From contig CAZKTU010000059.1 in the NCBI GenBank assembly GCA_964555675.1, forward strand, positions 1 to 30,872: 30,872 bases of DNA, read 5' to 3'. The notes beneath the pieces are model-generated. The model did no database searches, was not told the origin of the DNA, and saw nothing but the letters and a program-made list of their open reading frames with translations. Each line of letters begins with the position of its first letter. The first letter of the stretch is position 1. The translations under genes and the position numbers were made by a program. This document shows positions 1 to 8,183 of this stretch, in pieces. The stretch is from CAIWXH01 sp964555675 (lineage in GTDB: Bacteria > Chloroflexota > Chloroflexia > Chloroflexales > Chloroflexaceae).

Positions 1-2654
1 GGGTCGCTGAGGGTGTCCATGGTCTCGAGCCCCTCGAAGGCGTCTTTGCAGTAGAACACCCCGGCCTCGTAGGGCTCCTCTTCGCCCACGAACGAGATGC
101 GCTGGCCGTACTGGCGGTTGATCGCCGCGCCGCCCACCAGGATGGGGAAGCTCAACCCGCGCTTGTGCAGCTCCTGCACGCAGAGCGGCATCTGCTTGCT
201 GGTGCTGACCAGCAGGGCCGAGAGCCCGATCGCGTCGGCCCCGACCTCGACGGCTTTCTCGATGATCGTGTTGACCGGCACCTGCTTGCCCAGGTCGTAG
301 ACGGTGTAGCCGTTGTTGGCCAGGATGGTGTGGACCAGGTTCTTGCCGATGTCGTGCACGTCGCCGTAGACCGTCGCCAGGACCACCTTGCCCTTGGTGG
401 CGCCCTCGAGTTTGTCGAGGTAGCTCTCGAGGCGGGCCACGGCCTTCTTCATCACCTCGGCGCTCTGCAGCACGAAGGGCAGGATGAGCTGGCCCGAGCC
501 GAAGAGGTCGCCGACCTCTTTCATGGCCGGCAGCAGCACCGCGTTGAGCACGTCGACCGCGGCGAGGCCCTGGGGCGAGGTGCCCTGCTCGTCCTTGACG
601 GCCACGGCCGGGTCGGCCAGGCTCAGGCCGCGCGCCTGCAGGCGCAGCTCGACCGCCTCGTCGATGTCGGCCTCGACGCCCTCTTTCTTGCGGTTGAGGA
701 TCTTCCAGTGCAGCCGGGCGTCGGTGCTGAGGCCGGCCGTGGGATCGCTGGCCTCGCCCTTCTCGGCGCTGGCGTTCTGCTCGAAGTAGTTGATGAAGCG
801 GGCCAGGGCATCCTCGCGTTTGTTGAAGATCAGGTCCTCGCAGAGCTCGCGCTCCTCGGCGGGGATCTGGGCGTAGGCGGTGATGTGGGCCGGGTTGATG
901 ATCGCGGTGTCGAGCCCGGCCGCCACGGCGTGGAAGAGGAAGACCGAGTTGAGCGCGGCGCGGGCGTGGGGCGCCACGCCGAAGCTCAGGTTGCTCACCC
1001 CGAGGGTGGTGAAGCAGCCCGGGATCTGCTCCTTGACCAAACGGATGCCCTCGAGGGTCTCGACCGCGGCGCTGCGCAGCTCCTCTTGCCCCGTGGTGAT
1101 CGGGAAGGTCAGCACGTCGAAGATCAGGGCCTCGGCGGGCACCCCGTACTCGTCGCGGGCGATCTGGGCGATGCGCTGCGCGACGGCCAGCTTGCGCTCG
1201 CGGGTGTGGGTCATGCCCTCTTCGTCGATGGTCATGGCCACCGTCGCGGCGCCGTAGCGGGCCACCAGGGGCATGACCCGGTCGATCTTGTCGCCGCGCC
1301 CGCCCTCGAGCGAGACCGAGTTGACCACGGCCCGGCCGGGATACATGGCCAGCGAGGCCTCGAGCACGTCGGTCTCGGTGGTGTCGATCACCAGCGGCAG
1401 CTCGATATTCATGGTGAGCTTCTTGATCAGCTTCACCATCTGCTCGCGCTCGTCGGCCCGCTCGGTCATGGCCACGCAGACGTCGAGCAGGTGCGAGCCG
1501 CTGTCGACCTGCTCGCGGGCGACCTCGAGTACGCCGTCGTAGTCGTCGCTCAGCAGCAGGCGCTTGACCTTGCGCGAGCCGAGGGTGTTGACCCGCTCGC
1601 CGATCATGGTCAGGGTGATGTCCTGCTTGAGCGCCGCGGCGCGGATGCCCGACGAGACCGCGGGGATGTACTCGATCTCGCGCGGGGCTGGGGCCCGGTC
1701 GTAGCCCACGGCCTCGCGCAGCTGGCGGATATGCTCGGGGGTGGTGCCGCAGCAGCCGCCCACGACCCCGACCCCGTACTCATGCACGAACTCGGACAGG
1801 ATCCGGGCGAAGGGAGCCGGCTCCATCGGGTAGACCGTCTGGCCGTCGACCTCGAGCGGCAGGCCGGCGTTGGGGATGCAGGAGATCGGCTTGCGCGAGT
1901 GGGCGGTGAGGTACTGGATGGCGGCGCGCATGTGCTCGGGGCCGGTCGAGCAGTTGAGGCCGATCACGTCGACCGGCATGGCTTCGAGGGTGGCGATCAG
2001 GGCCGGCACGTCGGTGCCCAGCAGCATGCGGCCCGAGAGGTCGAGGAAGACCTGGGCCTGCACGGCGATATCGGGGCGGCCGAGCTCGGCCTTGGCGCGC
2101 CTAATGCCGTCGAGGGCGGCCTTGACCTCGAGGATGTCGACCGAGGTCTCGACCAGCAGCACGTCGGCGCCGCCCGTGATCAGGCCCACGGCCTGCTCGC
2201 GGAAGATCTCGGAGAGCTGCTCGAAGGTGACGTCGGAGAGGGCCGGGTCATCGGATGAGGGCAGCTTGCCGGTGGGGCCCATCGAGCCGGCCACGTAGCG
2301 CCGGCGCCCGTCGGCGGCGGCGAAGCGCTCGGCGACCGAGCGGGCCAGGGCCGCGGCGGCCCGATTCAGCTCGATGGTGAGCTCGCCCAGGCCCCACTCC
2401 TCGAGGCGCAGGCGCGTCGACTGGAAGGTATTGGTCTCGAGCACGTCGGCCCCGGCCGCGAGGAACGAGCTGTGGATCTGCTCGATCACGTCGGGACGCG
2501 TGATCACCAGGTAGTCGCGGTTGCCGAAGGTGCGCTCGCCGCCGTAGTCGGCCACGGTCAGGTCGAAGGTATCGATGCTCGTGCCCATGGCGCCGTCGTA
2601 GATCAAGACGCGCTCGGCGAGGGCCTCAAGGTAGGATGGCTGTTTCTGGCTCAT
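1..2654 (-). CDS. metH: Cobalamin-dependent methionine synthase, 3' end cut by window
   Basis: Transfers the methyl group of 5-methyltetrahydrofolate to homocysteine through cobalamin, forming methionine in the cytoplasm. About 885 residues are visible from the ATG. The homocysteine-binding barrel (about 1-320) has the zinc ligands Cys235 (GLNCSTGPEH) and Cys301-Cys302 (GGCCGTTPEH). A pterin-binding domain follows (about 345-600, with GERVNTLGSRK), then the cobalamin cap (about 605-745) and the B12 Rossmann domain with GDVHDIGKN at 764-772, where His767 is the lower axial ligand. The reading frame is still open at base 1, so the rest of the B12 domain and any AdoMet reactivation domain lie outside the window. 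The start is fixed by the Shine-Dalgarno AGAGGAG at 2663-2669, 8 nt upstream. A consensus promoter, a SAM-I riboswitch and a terminator precede it, so expression should fall when SAM is plentiful. Confidence 0.97.
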   Translation of the reverse strand, partial: MSQKQPSYLEALAERVLIYDGAMGTSIDTFDLTVADYGGERTFGNRDYLVITRPDVIEQIHSSFLAAGADVLETNTFQSTRLRLEEWGLGELTIELNRAAAALARSVAERFAAADGRRRYVAGSMGPTGKLPSSDDPALSDVTFEQLSEIFREQAVGLITGGADVLLVETSVDILEVKAALDGIRRAKAELGRPDIAVQAQVFLDLSGRMLLGTDVPALIATLEAMPVDVIGLNCSTGPEHMRAAIQYLTAHSRKPISCIPNAGLPLEVDGQTVYPMEPAPFARILSEFVHEYGVGVVGGCCGTTPEHIRQLREAVGYDRAPAPREIEYIPAVSSGIRAAALKQDITLTMIGERVNTLGSRKVKRLLLSDDYDGVLEVAREQVDSGSHLLDVCVAMTERADEREQMVKLIKKLTMNIELPLVIDTTETDVLEASLAMYPGRAVVNSVSLEGGRGDKIDRVMPLVARYGAATVAMTIDEEGMTHTRERKLAVAQRIAQIARDEYGVPAEALIFDVLTFPITTGQEELRSAAVETLEGIRLVKEQIPGCFTTLGVSNLSFGVAPHARAALNSVFLFHAVAAGLDTAIINPAHITAYAQIPAEERELCEDLIFNKREDALARFINYFEQNASAEKGEASDPTAGLSTDARLHWKILNRKKEGVEADIDEAVELRLQARGLSLADPAVAVKDEQGTSPQGLAAVDVLNAVLLPAMKEVGDLFGSGQLILPFVLQSAEVMKKAVARLESYLDKLEGATKGKVVLATVYGDVHDIGKNLVHTILANNGYTVYDLGKQVPVNTIIEKAVEVGADAIGLSALLVSTSKQMPLCVQELHKRGLSFPILVGGAAINRQYGQRISFVGEEEPYEAGVFYCKDAFEGLETMDTLSD

Positions 2655-2684
2655 TGACGCTGCTCCTCTGGCCCTTCTGGGCAC

Positions 2685-2713
2685 AAAAAAACCTCCACGG
2701 GCTGGCGTGAAGG
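2685..2713 (-). terminator. Riboswitch-controlled intrinsic terminator before metH
   Basis: On the minus strand an 8-bp stem (CCTTCACG / CGTGGAGG, one G-U pair) with loop CCAGCC is followed directly by seven T residues. It lies between the SAM aptamer and the metH Shine-Dalgarno, where an S-box expression platform belongs. The 3' strand of aptamer helix P1 (TGAGG) could pair with the terminator's 5' arm (CCTTCA, one bulge) as an antiterminator; that pairing is inferred. Confidence 0.9.
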
Positions 2714-2723
2714 CGTCTTCGAC

Positions 2724-2815
2724 CTCATCTTCCCAGCTTGCGCTGCCGGAGTTGGCACCGGGTTTACCGGTTGCCGGGGTTTCGCAGGGCCGGTCCCTCC
2801 ACCCCTCTGGATGAG
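2724..2815 (-). ncRNA. SAM-I (S-box) riboswitch aptamer
   Basis: The minus-strand leader matches the S-box core. Helix P1 is CTCATC at the 5' end and GATGAG at the 3' end. Between them come CAGAGGGGTGGAGGGA, then GGCCCTGCGAAACCCC and GGCAACC, then GGTGCCAACTCC and a purine-rich GGGAAGATGAG. These are the kink-turn, pseudoknot and SAM-contacting segments of the SAM-I family. Binding of SAM would stabilise P1 and allow the downstream terminator to form, switching metH off. Confidence 0.96.
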
Positions 2816-2836
2816 CGGTATGCAGTTGTTCCCAAA

Positions 2837-2865
2837 AGTATAACAGGGGCTCTCGGGGGTGTCAA
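2837..2865 (-). promoter_or_regulatory. Sigma-70-type promoter of metH
   Basis: The minus strand carries TTGACA (2860-2865), a 17-nt spacer and TATACT (2837-2842). Transcription would begin near 2830, about 15 nt before the riboswitch. Confidence 0.88.
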
Positions 2866-2966
2866 ACCAGGATGAGCATTTCGTTACCCGAGTTACCGTT
2901 CGCCGCTCAGCCCGCGTTTTACAGGATAGAGCGACGTTCGGAGCAATTGATGGAAAGGAGCGGGAC

Positions 2967-3776
2967 ATGGCGCGTGGTTCCGGCCGGCGGGCGCTGCTGC
3001 TGGCGGCGTTGCTGCTGGCGGCCCTTGGCTTGACGATTACGGCCCGGGCGGCGACGACGGTATTGTACGACGGCACCGTCGCCGGGCAGAAGCTCGACGA
3101 CCAGGGCTCCTTCAGCTACACGACCTTCCCCTCGCCCCCTACGGCGGCCACCACGGCCTATGCCGACCAGAGCACGACACTGTCGAGCCTGGCCGACAAC
3201 ACGGACTACGCCGGCTACTATACGCCCCCCGGCAAGCTGCCGCTCCTCGATCAGACCCAGGGCTACACGCTGACCTTCACGGTTCAGGTGCTGAGCGAGG
3301 CCCACAATAGCGACGACCGCGCGGGCTTCAGCCTGCTCGTCCTGGGTAGTGACGGCAAAGATATCGAACTGGCCTTCTGGGCCGACCAGATCTGGGCGCA
3401 GAACGACGGGGCCAACGACCCGACGCCCGGCGCGCTGCTCTTCACGCATGGTGAGGGCGCTGCCTTCGACACCGCCTCGACGCCGGTCAGCTACACGCTG
3501 GCGGTCAAGGCCAACCGCTACCGGCTGCTGGCCAACGGGGCTGAGCTGCTGGCCGGGCCGCTGCGCGACTATCAGCCACCGCTTGTGCCGGGTACGAATC
3601 CTCTGCGCCTTATATACTTTTCGACCAATCTGATCTTCTTCGGCGATAACACCAGCGATGCCGGGGCCAATGCCCACATCAGGGCCGTGAGCCTCACCCG
3701 CGCCGGCGAGCCCCCGCCCCCACAGCCCACCCCCACCCTGCTCCCCCGAGCATACCTGCCCGCGATCACGCGCTAG
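2967..3776 (+). CDS. Secreted single-domain protein, choice-anchor-like, with C-terminal YLP tail
   Basis: A 269-residue exported protein. The ATG at 2967 is chosen because GGAAAGGAG ends 6 nt upstream and it begins a clear signal peptide: basic MARGSGRR, a Leu/Ala core, then a likely signal peptidase site at ARA/A near residue 29. The mature part is one beta-rich domain (about 30-245) that begins VLYDGTVAGQKLDDQG and ends with a FFGDNTSDAGANAHI segment. It resembles the small extracellular domains that NCBI names choice-anchor proteins; that family match is from memory. The C-terminus is a proline-rich linker (PPPPQPTPTLLP) followed by RAYLPAITR, similar to the end of the unrelated secreted protein at 18959-20686. 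No catalytic motif is visible and the function is unknown. A copy of a 67-bp interspersed repeat lies 50 nt after the stop. Confidence 0.85.
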   Translation: MARGSGRRALLLAALLLAALGLTITARAATTVLYDGTVAGQKLDDQGSFSYTTFPSPPTAATTAYADQSTTLSSLADNTDYAGYYTPPGKLPLLDQTQGYTLTFTVQVLSEAHNSDDRAGFSLLVLGSDGKDIELAFWADQIWAQNDGANDPTPGALLFTHGEGAAFDTASTPVSYTLAVKANRYRLLANGAELLAGPLRDYQPPLVPGTNPLRLIYFSTNLIFFGDNTSDAGANAHIRAVSLTRAGEPPPPQPTPTLLPRAYLPAITR

Positions 3777-3826
3777 CGCCGGTTGCTAGCAGGTCGCTTG
3801 CCACTGGCGGCGCCCTTGCGGGGGAG

Positions 3827-3893
3827 TTGGAGGGGCCTGGCCCCTCCAAACCTTACCGTTCAGCCAATGGCAGGGGTCACGCCAAGTGACCCA
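3827..3893 (+). repeat. 67-bp interspersed palindromic element, copy 1
   Basis: Begins with a palindrome (arms TTGGAGGGGCC and GGCCCCTCCAA), continues through GCCAATGGCA and ends with a second hairpin, GGGTCAC-GCCAA-GTGACCC. An inverted copy of the same length with about ten mismatches is at 20687-20753. No coding sequence is recognisable in it. Confidence 0.85.
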
Positions 3894-3901
3894 TTTGCAG
3901 A

Positions 3902-4053
3902 TGGTCGTTGGTCGTTGGTCGTTGGTCNNNNNNNNNNNNNNNNNNNNNNNNNNNNNNNNNNNNNNNNNNNNNNNNNNNNNNNNNNNNNNNNNNNNNNNNN
4001 NNNNNNNNNNNNNNNNNNNNNNNNNNNTGGTCGTTGGTCGTTGGTCGTTGGTC
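3902..4053 (+). repeat. GTTGGTC heptamer tandem array, interrupted by assembly gap
   Basis: About 3.7 exact copies of the 7-bp unit (TGGTCGT phase) lie on each side of a 100-N gap, so the gap falls inside the array and the true copy number is unknown. The 336-bp stretch 3777-4112 holds this array and the 67-bp element. I see no gene or convincing promoter in it; TAGAAT at 4068-4073 is at best an isolated -10-like hexamer. Confidence 0.92.
3928..4027. other. Assembly gap of 100 N
   Basis: A placeholder of exactly 100 N inside the heptamer array. The real length is unknown and was probably unresolved because of the repeat. Confidence 0.99.
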
Positions 4054-4112
4054 CTCGTCACTTCTGGTAGAATGGCCCGGATGAAGCGACGCGGGAGCGA
4101 GGGAGAGGCGCC

Positions 4113-7100
4113 GTGAGGCGGTCGGAGGGCGCGGGCCTGGTCCTGCTTGCCCTGGCCGCGGTGTGCGCTGCGGCCCTAGTGGCGGCCGCCCTGGTGGCGC
4201 CGCGCCCCTGGTCCCTGGCCGTGGGCGCGCCCGGCGACGCCTACTTCGTCGCCAATAGCTTCCCGCCCGAGGGCGCCGAGCAGCCCCTGCGCTGGACCCG
4301 CGAGGCCTCCGAGCTGCGCCTCTTCGGGGCCTACGCCGGGCCCGCCGCCCTCGAGTTGCGCCTGTACCACGACGCGGCCGGCGCGGCCGGGCGACCCTGG
4401 CCGGTGAGCCTGGCCGCCGACGGCTCGCCCCTCGCAACCATAGACACCGCGCCGGGGTGGCGGCGCTACCACCTGGCCCTGCCCCCCGGGGCCTCCGGGC
4501 AGACCCTGACCCTCAGCGGCCCGACCTTCCAGCCCGGCCCCGGCGACCCGCGCCAGTTGGGCGTGGCCCTCGCCGAGCTGCGCGTGCTGCCCCTGGCTGG
4601 CCCCGCGCCCTGGGGCTACGCCCTGGGGCGGGCCCTGTGGTGCGCCGCCATGCTCGCCCTGGCCGGCCTCGCCGCCTGGCTGCTCGAGGCCCTGGCTCGC
4701 GGGCCGGCGGCCCGTGGGGGGCGGGCGCTCCGCTCGGCGGCCCTCACGGCGGGCCTGGGCGCCGCCCTGGCGGCATGGGCCTGGCTCGGGCCCCGCTCGT
4801 TCGCCTGGGGCCTGCCGACGAGCTGGCCGGGGGCGGCCGCCCTAGCGGCCGCGACGTGCGCCCTGGCAGCGCTGGCGTGGCTGCGGGGCCGCCCCGGCGA
4901 CTGGGCGCGCGGTAGGGCTGCCCGCCAGGGCCTGGCCCTGAGCTGCGGCAGTCTGGTCATCCTAGCGCATCTGGCTCTGCTGCTGCCGCTGCCCGCCCTG
5001 TGGGGCCAACTGGCCGCCACGCTGCTCGTACTCGCCCCCGGGGCCCTGGCCGGGCTGACCATCGCCGGCGCTGGGGCCGACCTGGCCGAGCGCGGCTTCG
5101 TCGCTGTGGCCGGCGCAATCACCGTCGCGGCTCTGCTGACCCTGGGGCTTCACGCTCTGCCGGGGCCGCTGCCGGGCTGGCTCGTGCTGCTCGTCGCCGA
5201 CCTGCTGAGCGCCGCCTCGGCCTGGGCCCTGTGGCGCGGGCGGGACGCCGAGGTCGCGCCGCGCCCGCGCCCCCACGGCTGGCTGCTCTTGCCCCTCGCC
5301 CTGGCCGCCGCCGTGCGCCTGTGGGGGCTGGGCGTGTCCGATTTCCAGGGCGACGAGGCCTACGCGCTGATGCTCGCCAAGGGCGTCGTCCACGGGCAGG
5401 CCGAGATCCTGCTGATCCATATGAAGGGGCCGGTCGAGGCGCTGCTGCCCGCGGGCGCGCTGGCGCTCACGGGGACCACGAGCGAGCTGGCCGCACGCCT
5501 GCCCTACGCCCTGGCTGGCGTGGCCCTCGTGCTGGGCGTCTGGTCCCTGGCGGGCCGGCTGATCGGCGGGCGCGCCGGCGACCTTGCCGGCTTCACGGCG
5601 GCCCTGGGCGTGTCGGCCGACGGGCTGCTGACGGCCTTCGGGCGGATCGTGCAGTACCAGACCGTCGTGCTGCTGCTCTCCGCGGCGGCGCTCTGGCTGT
5701 GCTGGCGCTTCTTCGAGGGCGGGGCGGCCCGCCGCTACCTGANNNNNNNNNNNNNNNNNNNNNNNNNNNNNNNNNNNNNNNNNNNNNNNNNNNNNNNNNN
5801 NNNNNNNNNNNNNNNNNNNNNNNNNNNNNNNNNNNNNNNNNNGCCGGCCTGGGCCTGCTGGCCACCCTGGGGATGCTGCTGGCGCGCTTCCTGCGCCCCG
5901 CCGCCCTGGGGTGGGTCATGGCCGCCCTGCTCTGGGCCGGCGGGCTGCTGGCGACCCTGGCGCCCGGGCTGCTGGCCCGCGGGCCCGACGCTAGCCTGGC
6001 GGGGCTGCTGGTGATCCCGCCGCTGCTGGCCCTGGTCGCGGCGCCGCGCCTGCCCGCCGGGCTGCGCGCCCTGGCCCTCTGGCTGACGGGCAGCCTGGCG
6101 GCCCACGCCTTCGTGATCGCCGACCCGCGCACGCATTTCTATACGCTGCACGCCGCCGGCTGGCTGCTGCTCGGCTACGGCGTGGCCACCCTCGCCGAGG
6201 CCCTGCCGCGCCTGCGCCCCGCCCTCGCGGCCGGCGGCGCCGCCCTGCTCACCCTGGCCCTGACCTACACCGGGCTGGTCTTCCTGCGCCCCTGGCCCGA
6301 GTTCGAGCGGGCCTACCCGGCGACCATGCTGCCCTTCTTCACGCCCCTGACCGGCGAGGCGCTGCCCGACGACGGGTTGTTCGCCTTCCCCCACCGCGAC
6401 GGCTGGAAGGCGGCCGAGACGCTCTTCCGCTCGGGCGTGCTGCGGGGCGCGATGGACACCAACCAGGAGCTGTTCACCCCCGGCTGGTACCTGCGCGGGC
6501 AGTTCAAGTGTGTGCGCGAGCCCGACTACTTTCTGACCGCCAACGGGGCGCGGCCGCTGTTCATCCCGCCCGACTATTTTCACTTCGGCACGGTGACGGT
6601 AGACGGTGTGCGCGCCCTCGAGATCTATAGCCGCGAGCCGGTGGCCGGGCCGCCCCAGCGCTTCGAGGCCGCCGACTACGCGGCGGCCTACGACGCCGCG
6701 CCCGTCCCCAACTTCCCGCTGCGCCGCCTGCTGAGCGGGGTGGCGCCCCAGCAGGCCCTGCCCACGGCGTGGCAGGGTGGCTTCGGGCTGCGCGGCTTCG
6801 ACCTCGACCGGGCCGAGCTCGGGCCGGCCGACCCGGCCTTCCTCACGCTCTACTGGCGGGCCGAGGCGGCCCTGCCCGACACGCTCGCGCCCGCCGTGGT
6901 GGTGCGCGATGCGTCCGGCGCACCCGTCGCCGAGGTCGAGCCCTTCTGCAGCGGCATCCCGCCCGAGGCCTGGCACGAGAACTATGTGAACGATACGCCC
7001 TTTCGGGTCGCCCCCGGCGCGTTGCCCCCGGGCAGCTACACCCTGCACGCGGGCGTGCGCGACATCGCGACGGGCGCCTGGCAGCCGTTGGCGAGCGGCG

Positions 7101-7138
7101 GCGAGCTGGTCGAGCTGGGGCCGCTGGTGGTGCGCTAG
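4113..7138 (+). CDS. GT-C-like membrane glycosyltransferase (ArnT/PMT type), split by a gap
   Basis: A large polytopic membrane protein read from GTG at 4113, with GGGAGAGG just upstream. Residues 1-25 form a first membrane segment, about 30-165 a soluble beta-rich domain, and further hydrophobic helices follow. DFQGDEAYAL near residue 411 is an acidic motif typical of the first periplasmic loop of ArnT/PMT-type GT-C enzymes, which move sugars from polyprenyl carriers. After the gap at 5743-5842 the protein continues in another frame (helices, then a soluble C-terminal domain of about 280 residues ending GPLVVR). Left frame and right frame fit one gene if the true gap is 2 modulo 3 bases long, whereas 100 is 1 modulo 3, so the apparent frameshift is an artefact of the placeholder. 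The short reading frame MKRRGSEGEAP ending at 4116 overlaps the GTG start. Acceptor and donor are unknown. Confidence 0.82.
5743..5842. other. Assembly gap of 100 N inside a coding sequence
   Basis: An exact 100-N placeholder in the middle of the GT-C-like gene. The frame differs on the two sides, so the true length is not 100. Confidence 0.99.
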
Positions 7139-7154
7139 GCTCGTAAGTCCTGGC

Positions 7155-8168
7155 CTACTCGCGCAGCAGCACCCCCTTGTGGACGGACCCGGGGGCGGCG
7201 GCGAGCTCGGCGAAAACACGCGGGGCGTCCCAGAGGGCGAAGGCCGTGGCGACGCGGGGGTAGGTGATGGCGCCGCTGGCGAGCAGGGCCAGGGCCTCGG
7301 GGAAGCAGTCGACCGAGGCCCGCGAGCCGACGATGGTCAGCTCTTTGCGTGTGAAGTCGAGGCCGGGCAGCGCGACGCTCACGCCCTGTTTCACCAGCCC
7401 GACGATCACCACCCGGCCGCCCGCCGCCACGAGCTCGACGCTCTGCTCCATGGCCCGCGGGCTGCCGGTGGCCTCGATCACCACGGGCGCGCCCTCGCCG
7501 CCGGTGCGCTCGAGTACCGCCCGGGCCAGCCCCTCGCCCGCCGCGATCGGCTCGGCGCCGAGGCCGCGCGCGGTCTCCAGCCGTTCGGGCGCGAGGTCGG
7601 CGGCGAGGACGTGGGCGCCGCGCGCCCGCAGCACCTCGACCAGGGCCAGGCCGATCGGGCCGCAGCCGAGCACCAGCACCAGCTCGCCCGCCGCGACCGC
7701 CCCGCGCCGGCAGGCCTGCACCGCGATCGCCACCGGCTCGGCGAACGACGCCGTGAGCGGGTCCATCCCCGCCGGCACCCGGTGCAGGTGGCTGGCCGGC
7801 GCGACGACGTACTCGGCGAAGCCCCCCGGGCGATGCACGCCGATGATCTGGAGGCTGGCGCAGCAGTTCGACTTGCCGACCCGGCAGGGGTAGCAGCGCC
7901 CGCAGCCCAGAAAGGGCTCGACCACCACCGGCGTCCCCGGCGCCAGCCCCGCCACCCCCGTCCCCACCTCGGCCACCACCCCGGCGATCTCGTGCCCGCA
8001 GACCTGGGGGTAGCTGGCGTAGGGGTTCTTGCCCAGGTAGTAGTACATGTCGCCGGCGCAGATCCCCGCCGCGCCGACCGCCACCAGGACCTCGCCCGCC
8101 CCGGGCTGCGGCTGCGGCCACTCGCCGACGTGCATCTGGTAGGGCGCGGTCATCACGACAGCGCGCAT
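7155..8168 (-). CDS. Zinc-dependent medium-chain dehydrogenase (sorbitol/threonine dehydrogenase-like)
   Basis: A 337-residue NAD(P)-dependent alcohol dehydrogenase of the MDR superfamily. The catalytic zinc site is visible as Cys37 (GICAGD) and His59-Glu60 (GHE), with Glu144 (FAEP) as a further likely ligand. The structural zinc lobe has Cys89, Cys92, Cys95 and Cys103 (CGRCYPCRVGKSNCC). The Rossmann motif GCGPIG is at 168-173. It is the last gene of a seven-gene operon, 15 nt after the lactonase-like gene, with AGAAGGAGC before its ATG, and it converges on the GT-C-like gene 16 nt away. In context it probably oxidises a polyol or sugar-acid hydroxyl in the same pathway. The substrate cannot be read from sequence; L-threonine or L-idonate dehydrogenase activity are alternatives. 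Confidence 0.93.
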   Translation of the reverse strand: MRAVVMTAPYQMHVGEWPQPQPGAGEVLVAVGAAGICAGDMYYYLGKNPYASYPQVCGHEIAGVVAEVGTGVAGLAPGTPVVVEPFLGCGRCYPCRVGKSNCCASLQIIGVHRPGGFAEYVVAPASHLHRVPAGMDPLTASFAEPVAIAVQACRRGAVAAGELVLVLGCGPIGLALVEVLRARGAHVLAADLAPERLETARGLGAEPIAAGEGLARAVLERTGGEGAPVVIEATGSPRAMEQSVELVAAGGRVVIVGLVKQGVSVALPGLDFTRKELTIVGSRASVDCFPEALALLASGAITYPRVATAFALWDAPRVFAELAAAPGSVHKGVLLRE

Positions 8169-8183
8169 GGGCTTGCTCCTTCT

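Noticed and set aside
165..2258. Long plus-strand open frame opposite metH
   Set aside because: It is an Asp/Gly/Leu/Val-rich shadow of the high-GC metH coding strand, with no start signal and no family likeness.
4068..4073. TAGAAT as -10 box of the GT-C-like gene, with TTGGTC of the heptamer array as -35
   Set aside because: The heptamer copies place TTGGTC 14 or 21 nt upstream, neither of which is a workable spacing.
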